DNA of 64,000 nt from Leucobacter exalbidus (lineage in GTDB: Bacteria; Actinomycetota; Actinomycetes; Actinomycetales; Microbacteriaceae), in the NCBI RefSeq assembly GCF_017834145.1, contig NZ_JAFIDA010000001.1:2294001-2358000 (forward strand), read 5' to 3'. Numbering within the stretch: the first letter of the stretch is position 1; each line of letters begins with the position of its first letter. The notes under the pieces were generated by a model. That model ran no database searches. It had not been told where the DNA came from and saw only the letters and a list, made by a program, of their open reading frames with translations. The position numbers and the translations under genes were made by a program. Positions 18,648 through 26,946 of the stretch are shown here, piece after piece.

Positions 18648-18972
18648 TTTCGGGATCCCTCGTGAGCGAAAACGCGACCGAAATGAGGCCCAACGAGTAA
18701 TCGTGTGGCCCGCAATAGAGCGGCGCAGATGAGCGGTGCATTTTCAGTAAACCGGCCCGCTGCGGCGCTGGACGGCGCCCCGACCCGTGGGTGAGAGACC
18801 TGATATTACGGCGTGTTTTTACGCCGCGCACAAAGGCAAAGCTGAACGTTAGGTGAATCTCTCCAATACCCTCAATTAGGGCGAGCGTCAAGCGTCGACT
18901 ATTCTTTTCAAGTCCCTTCTCAGGATCGCCGCGTTCTCGTGCCGATCGAGCCAGTCAGGAACTTCCCTTCAT
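18648..18972 (+). other. 325-base non-coding leader/promoter region before the amino-acid permease
   Basis: I find no supported gene here. It contains several short dyads, including GGCGTG-TTTTT-ACGCC and CCCT-CAATT-AGGG, and AGGA about twelve bases before the permease ATG. It is the longest leader-like stretch in the first 40 kb and could hold regulatory RNA, but I recognise no riboswitch class. Confidence 0.4.
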
Positions 18973-20436
18973 ATGAAATCCGCCTCTCCCCAAGAGGGTC
19001 CGTCGCACCCCAAGTCAACTGATGGCTTGAACCAGCACGGCGGCAAAAAGCTTCGCCCCCGTCACGTCACCATGATCGCCCTCGGCGGCATCATCGGCGC
19101 CAGCCTCTTCGTCGGATCCGGCAACGTGATTCGCTCAGTCGGCCCCGCCGCCATCATCTCCTACCTCGTCGGTGGCCTGCTCGTATTCCTCGCGATGCGC
19201 ATGCTCGGCGAGATGGCCGCCGCCCGCCCCGCGATCGGCTCCTTCATGGAGTACGCCCGCGTCGGCCTCGGTGACTGGGCCGCCTACCTCGTCGGTTGGC
19301 TCTACTGGTACTTCTGGGTCGGCGTACTCGCGTACGAGGCCGTGCTGGGCGGCGAAACCCTCAATGCTTGGTTCAGCTTCCTCCCCTCGTGGGCCTGGTC
19401 GCTGCTGCTGCTCGTGCTCTTCGTCGGCACCAACCTGATCTCGGTGCGCACCTTCGGCGAGGTGGAATTCTGGCTCGCCAGCATTAAGGTGCTCGCGATC
19501 ATCGTGTTCCTCGGCGCCGGTGTGCTGTTCGCCCTCGGCTGGTGGCCCAACTCAAGCTTCTCGATTCCCAACCTGTGGGAGCACGGCGGCTTCGCCCCCA
19601 ACGGGTACGGAGTCGCCTTCACCGGCGTGGCCCTCGTGATCTTCTCGTACTTCGGCACCGAGATCGCAGTGATGGCTTCGGCCGAGTCTGAGGACCCCGC
19701 AAAGGGTATTCGCCAGGCGACCAGCACCGTGATCTGGCGCATTCTGCTGTTCTTCGTAGGTGCCGTCATGGTGATCGTGACGATCGTGCCCTGGAACGAG
19801 CTGCCCGAGCCCACCAACGTTGCGAACGCTCCGTTCACTTACGTCTTCACGCTGTTTGGCATGCCGGGTGCTGCGATCGTGATGCAGCTCGTGATCTTCA
19901 CGGCCGTGATCTCGGTACTGAACTCGGGCCTCTACTCGGCCTCACGCATGTTCTCCTCGCTCGCCGAGCAGGGCTACGCGCCCAAGCTCATCGCGAAGCG
20001 CGCCAAGAACGGCGTGCCCGTGATGGCGCTGATCGCATCGACGAGCGGTGGCGTCATTGCCACGATCGTGAACTTTGCGTCGCCCGACTCGGGCATCTTC
20101 CAGTTCATCATGAACTCGGCCGGCCTCGTCGCCCTCTTCGTGTACGTCTTCATTGCGCTCACGCAGATGCGCATGCGCATGAAGATGACGCCCGAAGAGG
20201 TCGCCGGGCTGAAGCTCAAGATGTGGCTGCACCCGTGGCTGAACATCTTGCTCATCGTGTCGATCATCGCGATTCTCGGCGTCATGCTGAGCAGTGAAGA
20301 TGGCCGCACGCAGGTGTGGACCAGCCTCGTCGCCACTGGCGCACTCGTGCTGTTCTGGCCGCTCGTGCGCCGCAACCTCGCCAAGAAGCGCGCCGAGAAG
20401 GCCGCCGCCGAAATGGCTGAAACACCCGCCGCGTAA
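18973..20436 (+). CDS. amino-acid permease, APC superfamily AAT group (GabP-like)
   Basis: 487 residues with about twelve membrane helices. The first helix carries ALGGIIGASLFVGSGNVI, the AAT-family unwound-helix signature in the GabP-like form, and FSYFGTEIAVMASAESEDP is the conserved helix-6 region. The N terminus is hydrophilic and the C terminus Lys/Ala-rich and cytoplasmic. It imports an amino acid with protons; GABA, proline or another amino acid is possible. An imperfect hairpin follows the stop. Confidence 0.88.
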   Translation: MKSASPQEGPSHPKSTDGLNQHGGKKLRPRHVTMIALGGIIGASLFVGSGNVIRSVGPAAIISYLVGGLLVFLAMRMLGEMAAARPAIGSFMEYARVGLGDWAAYLVGWLYWYFWVGVLAYEAVLGGETLNAWFSFLPSWAWSLLLLVLFVGTNLISVRTFGEVEFWLASIKVLAIIVFLGAGVLFALGWWPNSSFSIPNLWEHGGFAPNGYGVAFTGVALVIFSYFGTEIAVMASAESEDPAKGIRQATSTVIWRILLFFVGAVMVIVTIVPWNELPEPTNVANAPFTYVFTLFGMPGAAIVMQLVIFTAVISVLNSGLYSASRMFSSLAEQGYAPKLIAKRAKNGVPVMALIASTSGGVIATIVNFASPDSGIFQFIMNSAGLVALFVYVFIALTQMRMRMKMTPEEVAGLKLKMWLHPWLNILLIVSIIAILGVMLSSEDGRTQVWTSLVATGALVLFWPLVRRNLAKKRAEKAAAEMAETPAA

Positions 20437-20449
20437 CGCAGGCAATATC

Positions 20450-20489
20450 GCAGCGCCCGTGGGATCAAACCTGATCTCGCGGGCGCTGC
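20450..20489 (+). terminator. hairpin after the amino-acid permease
   Basis: GCAGCGCCCGTGGGATCA pairs with TGATCTCGCGGGCGCTGC with two mismatches and a four-base loop, thirteen bases past the stop. No clear T-tract. Confidence 0.55.
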
Positions 20490-20597
20490 TGTATCTGGGT
20501 GCGAGATGCAGCTACTGTGTGAGCACGAGACCAGCAGTTGGGGGCAACGATCGGCGAGGCGGCCGCGCGTTGTGTCTTGGCAACGAAAGGCACGCAC

Positions 20598-21299
20598 ATG
20601 CTCAGCACACGTCGCACGCACGGCAGCCCGCAGCGGGCCGGCGCTGAGCCGCACGGGTCACCCGTGCCTCAGGGGCAGCCGTCGCTCACGCTCACGCTCG
20701 GCAGGGGGTTGCTGGCCGCGCTGATTGTGGTGGCAGTGGTGGCGACCACGCTCGATACGGCCTCGCGCACCCCGATCAACCCGTTCAACTTCTTCGGGTA
20801 CTTCACGGTGCAATCCAACATTTTGATGGCGGTGATCTGGGCGGGCTGCGTGGTAGCCGCCAGCGCCAAGATGGCGCGGCTGCCGCGCGCGTTTGCGTAC
20901 GCCCGCGGCTGCGTCACCACTTACATTGTGATCGTGGGCATTGTGTACGCGCTGTTGCTCGCGCCCCTCGGTGCTGCGGGCGGGGTGCCGCTGCCCTGGG
21001 CTAACGTGGTGCTGCACATCGTTACGCCCATCGCGGCGCTGCTCGACTGGCTGCTCACGGGAAGCGAGCAGTCCCTGCGCTGGCGGCGACTGCCCATCGT
21101 GCTCGCCTACCCGCTCGTGTGGCTGGCGGTCGTGCTGGTGCGCGGCGCCACCGACGGCTGGGTGCCCTACCCGTTCCTCGACCCCGCCACCGGCTACGGC
21201 AGCATCACGGTCGTGGCGATCGGCATCGCGGTCGCGACGCTCGCGATCGGCGCGCTCGTGTTCGCGCGCTCACACCGCGGCGTCAAAGTGGCAAGCTAA
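20598..21299 (+). CDS. Pr6Pr-family membrane protein
   Basis: 233 residues from ATG 20598, preceded by GAAAGG at seven bases. It has about six membrane helices and motifs of the Pr6Pr (FAR-17a/AIG1-like) group: FNFFGYFTVQSNI, a helix with LLLAPLG, and the late VLHIVTPIAALLDWLL containing the conserved His and Asp. The family's function in bacteria is unknown. The first ~35 residues are hydrophilic and basic, so a shorter start is possible. Confidence 0.8.
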   Translation: MLSTRRTHGSPQRAGAEPHGSPVPQGQPSLTLTLGRGLLAALIVVAVVATTLDTASRTPINPFNFFGYFTVQSNILMAVIWAGCVVAASAKMARLPRAFAYARGCVTTYIVIVGIVYALLLAPLGAAGGVPLPWANVVLHIVTPIAALLDWLLTGSEQSLRWRRLPIVLAYPLVWLAVVLVRGATDGWVPYPFLDPATGYGSITVVAIGIAVATLAIGALVFARSHRGVKVAS

Positions 21300-21325
21300 C
21301 GAACGGCGCTGGGGAGACGGGGCAT

Positions 21326-21335
21326 GATCCGGATC
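21326..21335. repeat. GATCCGGATC palindrome between convergent genes
   Basis: Here the palindrome extends to 14 bases (ATGATCCGGATCAT), 27 bases past the Pr6Pr-type stop and 15 bases before the convergent stop. It is one of three non-coding copies in the window. Confidence 0.75.
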
Positions 21336-21350
21336 ATCCCCCGTGCCTCG

Positions 21351-21824
21351 CTACGCGAGCGGGTGCCGCATCATCTCGCCCTCGCCCGCGTACTCCTCGA
21401 CCTCGGGCTTGGGGTCGCGCGCATCGGCGTAGGCGAACGCGATCGCGGCACCGAGGAACCCGAACGAGACGATGCCGAGCGGGTTACACAGCGCGATCGA
21501 CATCTCGGCCAAGAACGCCGAGCCCGCCGCGTGGCTGAGGATCGACTGCAGCTGGCCCGCCACGAGATCGGGCACGGTAAACCCAAACCCGATCGCGCAG
21601 GCCCACGAAAGGATCTGCGTGACGACCGTGGCGCGGCCGATGCGGCGGCCGCGGGCGCGCGTCACCGCGATGCGGCGCGCAAGCCAGTACGACACCGCAA
21701 TGTAGCCGAGGCCGATGGTGGGCAGGTACCACCAGGTGAGCTCGCCACCGAGGCCAAAAGCCCAGCGGCCCAGCGTCATCCACGCGGCCATCAGCACGCC
21801 CATAATCATGGCGAAACGAGTCAT
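21351..21824 (-). CDS. small membrane protein of unknown function
   Basis: 157 residues with about four hydrophobic helices (beginning MIMGVLMAAWMTLG, ELTWWYLPTIGLGYIAVSY, VVTQILSWACAIGFGFTV and IVSFGFLGAAIAFAYA) and an acidic C-terminal tail. I do not recognise the family. The start at 21824 is fixed by AAAGGAG eight bases upstream; a 39-codon extension in frame is not membrane-like and has no ribosome site. It faces tRNA-Thr upstream and converges on the Pr6Pr-type gene. Confidence 0.75.
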   Translation of the reverse strand: MTRFAMIMGVLMAAWMTLGRWAFGLGGELTWWYLPTIGLGYIAVSYWLARRIAVTRARGRRIGRATVVTQILSWACAIGFGFTVPDLVAGQLQSILSHAAGSAFLAEMSIALCNPLGIVSFGFLGAAIAFAYADARDPKPEVEEYAGEGEMMRHPLA

Positions 21825-21984
21825 CGAATTGGCTCCTTTGTTCGGAATCAACTGTAGTCTCGGTGGCCTGTGCGATGCCGCTACGCCTTGCCACGAATGG
21901 AGACACGCCCGCGCTGCATGGCTGACTTTCGCCCTGGCCAATAATGCTGTTATTCTATAACGGTTGTCATCGCAAGGTGGCTTC

Positions 21985-22056
<72 letters not shown>

Positions 22057-22089
22057 CTGACTTGTTTCATCTTCGGGTGAAGAAGTTTT

Positions 22090-22163
22090 GGCTGTGTAGC
22101 TCAGCTGGTTAGAGCGCACGACTCATAATCGTGAGGTCGCGGGTTCGAGTCCCGCCTCAGCTA
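22090..22163 (+). tRNA. tRNA-Met (anticodon CAT)
   Basis: Acceptor GGCTGTG with CTCAGCT (a T-T mismatch at pair 6-67 and a terminal G-T), D arm GCTCAGCTGGTTAGAGC, anticodon stem CACGA/TCGTG with loop CTCATAA giving CAT, T arm GCGGG-TTCGAGT-CCCGC. It lacks the three G-C pairs of the initiator, so it is an elongator Met (or an Ile2 precursor). It lies 33 bases after tRNA-Thr. Confidence 0.93.
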
Positions 22164-22176
22164 CGAGAAGTTCCAG

Positions 22177-22202
22177 AAACCCCCGCTTATGCGGGGGTTT
22201 TT
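22177..22202 (+). terminator. intrinsic terminator of the tRNA-Thr/tRNA-Met unit
   Basis: AAACCCCCGC-TTAT-GCGGGGGTTT is a perfect 10-bp stem followed by additional T residues, thirteen bases past tRNA-Met. Confidence 0.95.
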
Positions 22203-22304
22203 GCGTACCCGGGGTAGCTGCGGGCTGGCTCGAGCGTTCACGCGCCGTGCCGGTGGGCCGTTGATGGGGCCGGTTGGTGCGGCAGCCGCATCGCGGTCAA
22301 AGCA

Positions 22305-22354
22305 CAGTAGGCCCGGTGTGCCACCCTCAAATAGGTGGCACACCGGGCCTGCTG
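22305..22354 (-). terminator. hairpin ending the DUF4822 surface-protein gene
   Basis: Arms 22305-22325 and 22334-22354 pair over 21 bases with one wobble, with an eight-base loop, ten bases past the minus-strand stop. The minus strand continues CTTTGACC, a weak T-tract. Confidence 0.75.
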
Positions 22355-22363
22355 TCTTACTGG

Positions 22364-23131
22364 TTATGCGTTGCGGCGCTTCATGCGAGCGACAAAGGCT
22401 GCTGCGACGCCGAGGAGTACGAGGGCGCCGCCCGCGATTCCGACGGTCGCGGGCAACCCGGCCCCCGTGACCGCGAGAGCGTCTGCGTCTGCAGCCGCGT
22501 TGGCATCTGCCGCTGCATCAACGTCGGCTACCGGTGCCGCTGCCGGTTCTGCGTGCTCAGTGGGGGTGTGCACGATGTCGTAGTGCACCTCGGGGGCGTT
22601 CTCGTCGGGGATCACGCGGTAGGTGAACTCGTTATCGGTGAGCTCGGTGATCGGTACGACGCGGGTGAACATGGGTTCACCGTTGTCGTCGAACGCGGTG
22701 ATGGTGCGGGTGCTGCCCTCTGCTGCAACTTCCCAATCACCCTGCATCTTGGGCGAATCATCGAGGTTGTACATCGTGAACGTGCCGTTCACGTCGTAGT
22801 ACGCCCAGCCGACAAAGTTGGCGACGGCCTCGTTGTCGAGGGCGACGGGGTTGCCATCTTGGTCAACGGCGCCCGTGGTTTCCCACGCGGTCGAGGCGAG
22901 CACCTCTGACGGCGACTGCGCCGCGTTCTCGGCCACGGCCACCACCGAGGTGAACGGGCTCGTTGCCGGAGCCATCGTGCCCGCTGTGGCGAACGCGCCG
23001 GCCGCAGGCAGCAAGCACATCGACGTGGCTACGACCGCGGTCGCTGCCAAAAGCTGGCCACGGCCACGCAGACGGGTACGCTGCATCGGGGCTGAGGTGG
23101 CTGAATCTGAGTGAGAAATACGATCAAACAT
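22364..23131 (-). CDS. secreted DUF4822 protein with LAVTG cell-wall sorting signal
   Basis: 255 residues with AAGGA six bases before the ATG. Residues ~25-50 are a long signal peptide ending near AFATA. The central region (about 80-185) matches DUF4822: GWAYYDVNGTFTMYNLDD, GDWEV, MFTRVVPITELTDNEFTYRV and DIVHTPTEH. A low-complexity Ala/Asp spacer leads to LAVTG, a hydrophobic helix and the basic tail RMKRRNA. LA-x-TG is the class E sortase motif of high-GC actinobacteria, so the protein is probably linked to the cell wall. No sortase gene is in view. Function unknown. Confidence 0.87.
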   Translation of the reverse strand: MFDRISHSDSATSAPMQRTRLRGRGQLLAATAVVATSMCLLPAAGAFATAGTMAPATSPFTSVVAVAENAAQSPSEVLASTAWETTGAVDQDGNPVALDNEAVANFVGWAYYDVNGTFTMYNLDDSPKMQGDWEVAAEGSTRTITAFDDNGEPMFTRVVPITELTDNEFTYRVIPDENAPEVHYDIVHTPTEHAEPAAAPVADVDAAADANAAADADALAVTGAGLPATVGIAGGALVLLGVAAAFVARMKRRNA

Positions 23132-23332
23132 GAGAAATCCTTGTCATCGGCGTTCGCTAACTTCACAGGCCGGTCGAGTGCGGCCTCTGCGATCGCCTGC
23201 CCCGAAACCGGGATTAACTGGCGACTGATTCCAGATTACGAGCGATGAAAACGGAGCGAATCAATCGATCGGTTGAACCTGCTTTTCTCACGCACGGCTC
23301 AATCTCACCATTGCTGGCGGGCGCAATGCTCC

Positions 23333-23959
23333 TTAGATCCGGATCAAACCCCGCCGCACCGCCGTCGCCACCGCAGCCTGCCGGTTATCGGAACCCAGCT
23401 TGGTGAACGCGTGATGCAGATGCGTTTTCACGGTCGCCTCGCTCACCACCAGCTCACTCGCGACCTCGCGGTTCGACAGGCCCGCCGCCACGAGCGCGAG
23501 CACCTCGAGCTCACGGCCGGTGAGCGCGTCATCGGGGTGTTCGGTGCGGCGCCCGAGCCGCTCAGTGATGTTGCCCGCCTGCGCTCCCTGCCCGGTGGCC
23601 GCCGCGCGAATCGCGTGAAACACATCATTCGGCCGGCTATCTTTCACCAGGTACGCGGTGGCGCCGGCATCGGCCGCGCGCACCACATCGGCATCAGAAT
23701 CAAACGCGGTAAACACGATCACCCGGGCCGGGTTTGGCAAGGCGCGCAGCGCACGCGTGACCTCAATGCCGCCCGGCACACCGTCCCCCAGATCGAGATC
23801 GACGAGCGCAACATCGATGGGATGGGTGTTGGCCTGGGCCTCAGCTTCAGCGAGTGACCCGGCCTCTGCGAGCACCTCGAAATCGGCCTGGGTTTCGAGC
23901 AGCGCCCGCATTCCGTGCCGCAAAATGGGGTGATCATCAACGAGCATGATGCGAATCAT
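23333..23959 (-). CDS. NarL/LuxR-type response regulator
   Basis: 208 residues. The receiver domain starts IRIMLVDDHPILRHGM, with phosphoacceptor Asp in VALVDLDLGDG, the conserved Thr in VFTAF and Lys in YLVKDS. The C-terminal LuxR helix-turn-helix is LTGRELEVLALVAAGLSNREVASELVVSEATVKTH. It overlaps the histidine kinase gene by four bases and should be phosphorylated by it. The stop region contains a GATCCGGATC palindrome (23336-23345) encoding the final Ile-Arg-Ile. Confidence 0.95.
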   Translation of the reverse strand: MIRIMLVDDHPILRHGMRALLETQADFEVLAEAGSLAEAEAQANTHPIDVALVDLDLGDGVPGGIEVTRALRALPNPARVIVFTAFDSDADVVRAADAGATAYLVKDSRPNDVFHAIRAAATGQGAQAGNITERLGRRTEHPDDALTGRELEVLALVAAGLSNREVASELVVSEATVKTHLHHAFTKLGSDNRQAAVATAVRRGLIRI

Positions 23960-25245
23960 GAAGGGGTCTCGCTCTCTGCACGCTGGGTGCCGGTGCCGGT
24001 GGCCTCGCGGTCGGTGGCGCTGGCTGTATTGGTGTTGGTGTTGGTGTTGGTGCTGGTGCTGTTGTTTGCGTCGGCGCGATCGAGCGGAATGCTCGCGGCG
24101 ATCACGGTGCCGCCGCCGGGCCGAGATTCGATTGAGAGCGTGCCGCCGAGGTTCTGCGCGCGCCAGGTCATCGCGCGCAGGCCGAACCCGACGCCCTCGC
24201 GCTGCGCGACCGCATCGGGGTCGAACCCCGGGCCAGCATCAGCAATGTCCACGCCCACCGATTCGGGGAAGAAGGTGACCGTGACCCGCGTCGCCGTTGA
24301 GCCCGCATGTTTGGCCGCGTTCACGAGCGCCTCTCGGGTGATGCGCTGGAGGGCGTGCACGGTCTCCTCTGCCACGAGTGTTTCGTGGCCCGAGAGCACG
24401 AACTCGGCGCCCGCCGCCTCGGCCTCCGCCCGCAGTGCGCTCGTGACGGTGGCACCACGGGTCTGCGGATCTGCGAGCCCATGCACGAGCCGCCGCGTCT
24501 CAACGAGGGTCTCTCTGAGGGCTTCGCCAGCGGCTGACACCGTCGACTGTGCGGCCGGCCCCTCACCCAGGTGCTGTGCTGTCTCGATCATCAGCAGCGC
24601 ACTCGCGGTGCGCTGCACAACAGTGTCGTGGAGTTCACTCGCGACCCGGTTGCGCTCGCTCAGCACACCGGCCTCGCGTTCAGAGCGTGCGAGCTGGGAC
24701 CGGGTCTCGGTGAGCTCGGCGATCACCGCACGTTTCTCGTCGAGCGTGCGGGTGACCGTGGCGTACGCATACGACAGCACGAGGCCGCCAAAGAACGGGC
24801 CCAGCACGAGGCCAAGGTCTTGCCCCTTCGACATCAGCCACAGCCCGAGGCTCACCGCGATCACGATGAGGCCCGAGACCGCGAGCGCGATACGGGGCGT
24901 CAGCACCCGGTGCATCGCAAAGATCAGCGCAAACGCGCACCACCCAAAGGACGGGGCGATGACCGCGAGTGGGAGCCACAGCAGGGTCGCGAGGAACAAC
25001 CCGATCCGCTGCCCGCTGAGCGGCCCACCCACCGCGGCCGCGCGCTCGGCAGCCACCGCGGCGGCGACATAACTGAGCCCGGTGCCGAGCGCCAATACCA
25101 GCACGACCACGCCGGTGCCCGCGAGCGCGTGAAACGCGAAGTAGCGCAGGGCGCACACCGAAAGTAACAGCGCGAAGCCGAGATCGACGGCGCGATCGAG
25201 TGCGGGGCGGCTCTCTCGAAGGGCAGATCTGGTGCGAAGGCTCAC
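23956..25245 (-). CDS. sensor histidine kinase, NarX/DesK (HisKA_3) type
   Basis: 429 residues from GTG. About six hydrophobic helices occupy residues ~20-170, a short coiled segment follows (TLDEKRAVIAELTETRSQL), then the H-box ELHDTVVQRTASALLM with the phosphorylated His, and an ATPase domain with REALVNAAKHAG and DAGPGFDPD. The C-terminal tail is a Thr/Asn-rich run encoded by a 6-bp microsatellite. The stimulus is unknown; an all-membrane sensor suggests envelope or lipid cues. On the minus strand TAACCT lies six bases before the GTG, again leaderless. It overlaps its regulator by four bases. Confidence 0.92.
   Translation of the reverse strand: MSLRTRSALRESRPALDRAVDLGFALLLSVCALRYFAFHALAGTGVVVLVLALGTGLSYVAAAVAAERAAAVGGPLSGQRIGLFLATLLWLPLAVIAPSFGWCAFALIFAMHRVLTPRIALAVSGLIVIAVSLGLWLMSKGQDLGLVLGPFFGGLVLSYAYATVTRTLDEKRAVIAELTETRSQLARSEREAGVLSERNRVASELHDTVVQRTASALLMIETAQHLGEGPAAQSTVSAAGEALRETLVETRRLVHGLADPQTRGATVTSALRAEAEAAGAEFVLSGHETLVAEETVHALQRITREALVNAAKHAGSTATRVTVTFFPESVGVDIADAGPGFDPDAVAQREGVGFGLRAMTWRAQNLGGTLSIESRPGGGTVIAASIPLDRADANNSTSTNTNTNTNTASATDREATGTGTQRAESETPS
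24028..24063. repeat. TTGGTG hexanucleotide microsatellite in the kinase tail
   Basis: About four tandem TTGGTG units followed by two CTGGTG/CTG variants on the plus strand, encoding alternating Asn-Thr (STNTNTNTNT) on the minus strand. The 6-bp unit keeps the frame, so slippage would change only tail length. Confidence 0.85.
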
Positions 25246-25399
25246 CCCGGTAGGTTAGCGCGTGCGCACCTCGGGCGGCCAGATTTGTGAAGCGCAGCGT
25301 ACTGCAGCGAGCTGCTTGTTACATGCAGTGGTCAGGAGTACATTGGGGCCAGCGCGGCGCGGTGCGCTGGCCCATACACGACCCTTGAAAAGGAACTCA

Positions 25400-26236
25400 A
25401 TGTCAGACGTACTGGTAGTTATCGGAATCGGCGGAATGGGCGAGGCCATCGCGCGACGCATGGGAGCCGGCAAGAAAGTATTGCTCGCAGACTTCAGCGA
25501 AGAAGCCCTGCAGCGTGTGGGATCGGCGCTCTCGGGCGACGGCATCGATGTGACCACAAAGCGCGTCGATGTGTCATCGCGACAGTCTTTGATTGAGCTG
25601 GGCCAGGAAGCAACCAAGCTCGGTGCGGTGCGCCAGATCGCCTTCACCGCGGGGCTGTCACCCGTGCAGGCGCCGATCGGGGCCATTCTGAACGTCGATT
25701 TGGTGGGCGTCGCCTACTTCCTCGAAGAGTTCGCGAGCGTGGTGGCTGAGGGCGGCTCGGCAGTCGTGATCGCCAGCATGGCGGGCACCTTCGTCGCAGG
25801 CCGACTCCCCGCTGAGCTCGAGGCCGCGCTGGCGCACACCCCCGCCGACGAACTGCTGGCGCTGCCGTTCTTGCAGGGCGAAGCGGTGCCCAACAGCGGT
25901 GCCGCCTACGGCATTGCGAAGCGCTGCAACCAGCTGCGCATGCAGCCCGCCAGCATCACCTGGGGTGCCCGTGGTGCCCGCGTGAACTCGATCAGCCCCG
26001 GCGTGATCTCCACCCCGATGGGTCAGCAAGAGCTTGAAGGAGAATCGGGCGCAGGCATGCGGTCAATGGTTGAGGGCTCGGGCACCGGTCGCCTCGGCAC
26101 CCCCTTCGACATTGCCGCGGCCGCAGCGTTCCTGCTCGGCCCTGACGCCAGCTTCATCACGGGCACCGACCTGCTGGTCGACGGCGGCGCTGTCGCCGCA
26201 GTCAAGACGGGCACCGTTCAGCTCGCGGGGGCATAA
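25400..26236 (+). CDS. short-chain dehydrogenase/reductase (SDR)
   Basis: 278 residues from ATG 25400 with AAGGA seven bases upstream. The N-terminal nucleotide-binding loop is VVIGIGGMGEAIARRMG, which departs from the classical TGxxxGxG. IASMAG provides the Ser, YGIAKRCNQL the catalytic Tyr-x-x-x-Lys, and FITGTDLLVDGG closes the fold. Cofactor is probably NAD(P); the substrate is unknown. It is monocistronic, with its own terminator. Confidence 0.9.
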   Translation: MSDVLVVIGIGGMGEAIARRMGAGKKVLLADFSEEALQRVGSALSGDGIDVTTKRVDVSSRQSLIELGQEATKLGAVRQIAFTAGLSPVQAPIGAILNVDLVGVAYFLEEFASVVAEGGSAVVIASMAGTFVAGRLPAELEAALAHTPADELLALPFLQGEAVPNSGAAYGIAKRCNQLRMQPASITWGARGARVNSISPGVISTPMGQQELEGESGAGMRSMVEGSGTGRLGTPFDIAAAAAFLLGPDASFITGTDLLVDGGAVAAVKTGTVQLAGA

Positions 26237-26254
26237 CCCCGACCCCCGACCCCT

Positions 26255-26282
26255 GACCCCGCCTGACACAACAGGCGGGGTC
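26255..26282. terminator. hairpin between SDR and CitB-type regulator genes
   Basis: GACCCCGCCTG-ACACAA-CAGGCGGGGTC is a perfect 11-bp stem between convergent stops and can serve both directions. Confidence 0.75.
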
Positions 26283-26292
26283 TTGACGCCGG

Positions 26293-26946
26293 TTACCGGA
26301 GCAGCGCGTAGCGGTGCTCCGGTCGACCGGTGAGGCCATATTGCAGCCGCACACCCACCTTCATGCGGGTGGCCAGAGCAGCCAGGTGACGCTGCGCGGT
26401 GGCGCGAGAGATGCCCAGCCGCTCGGCGACCTCCGTCGCCGATGACTCACCGGCGCGCAACTCATCGAGCACCAGTTTTTCGGTCGCCGATCGTGAGAGC
26501 GTGAGTGGGGCATCGGTGCCGTTCAAAATGGCGAGCGCTCGGTCGATGGCCTCCTGCTCAAGGTCGGTGCTGCCCGCCAATAGATTGGCGTAGCGCGAAT
26601 ACCGGTTGAGGCGTTCGGCGAGCACCCGGCGTTCGAACGGTTTGATGAGCACCGACAACGCCCCGGCCCGCAGCGCGCGACGTACGGTGGGGCCGTCGCC
26701 CGCGGCCGTAATAATGAACGCGTCGATGTTGCACGCGCGCACGAGTTCGATGCCGTCGCCGTGCGGCAGATGCACATCGACGAGCAGTAAATCGGGCTGT
26801 TCGGCCTCGATGGTGGCCAGGGCATCGGCGACCGTGAGCGCGGGCTCGAGCGCCACGAACCCCGGCTGCGCATCAATAATTTCGCGATGAATACCGGCGA
26901 CGCGAAAATCGTCATCGATGATGAGGGTGCGAATGGGATGGGTCAT
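26293..26946 (-). CDS. CitB/DcuR-type response regulator (citrate/C4-dicarboxylate)
   Basis: 217 residues from ATG 26946, overlapping the kinase stop by four bases. The receiver begins IRTLIIDDDFRVAGIH, the phosphoacceptor is in LLLVDVHLPHGDG, and the switch Lys is in VLIKPF. The C-terminal DNA-binding part (SATEVAERLGISRATAQRHLAAL) is of the DcuR/CitB kind. Together with the upstream kinase and the divergent CitMHS transporter it forms a tricarboxylate-sensing circuit. A longer upstream frame is out of family and lies within the kinase gene. Confidence 0.94.
   Translation of the reverse strand: MTHPIRTLIIDDDFRVAGIHREIIDAQPGFVALEPALTVADALATIEAEQPDLLLVDVHLPHGDGIELVRACNIDAFIITAAGDGPTVRRALRAGALSVLIKPFERRVLAERLNRYSRYANLLAGSTDLEQEAIDRALAILNGTDAPLTLSRSATEKLVLDELRAGESSATEVAERLGISRATAQRHLAALATRMKVGVRLQYGLTGRPEHRYALLR

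Noticed and set aside
18631..18891. 86-codon minus-strand frame before the permease
   Set aside because: No start signal and mixed composition; it lies in a probable leader region.
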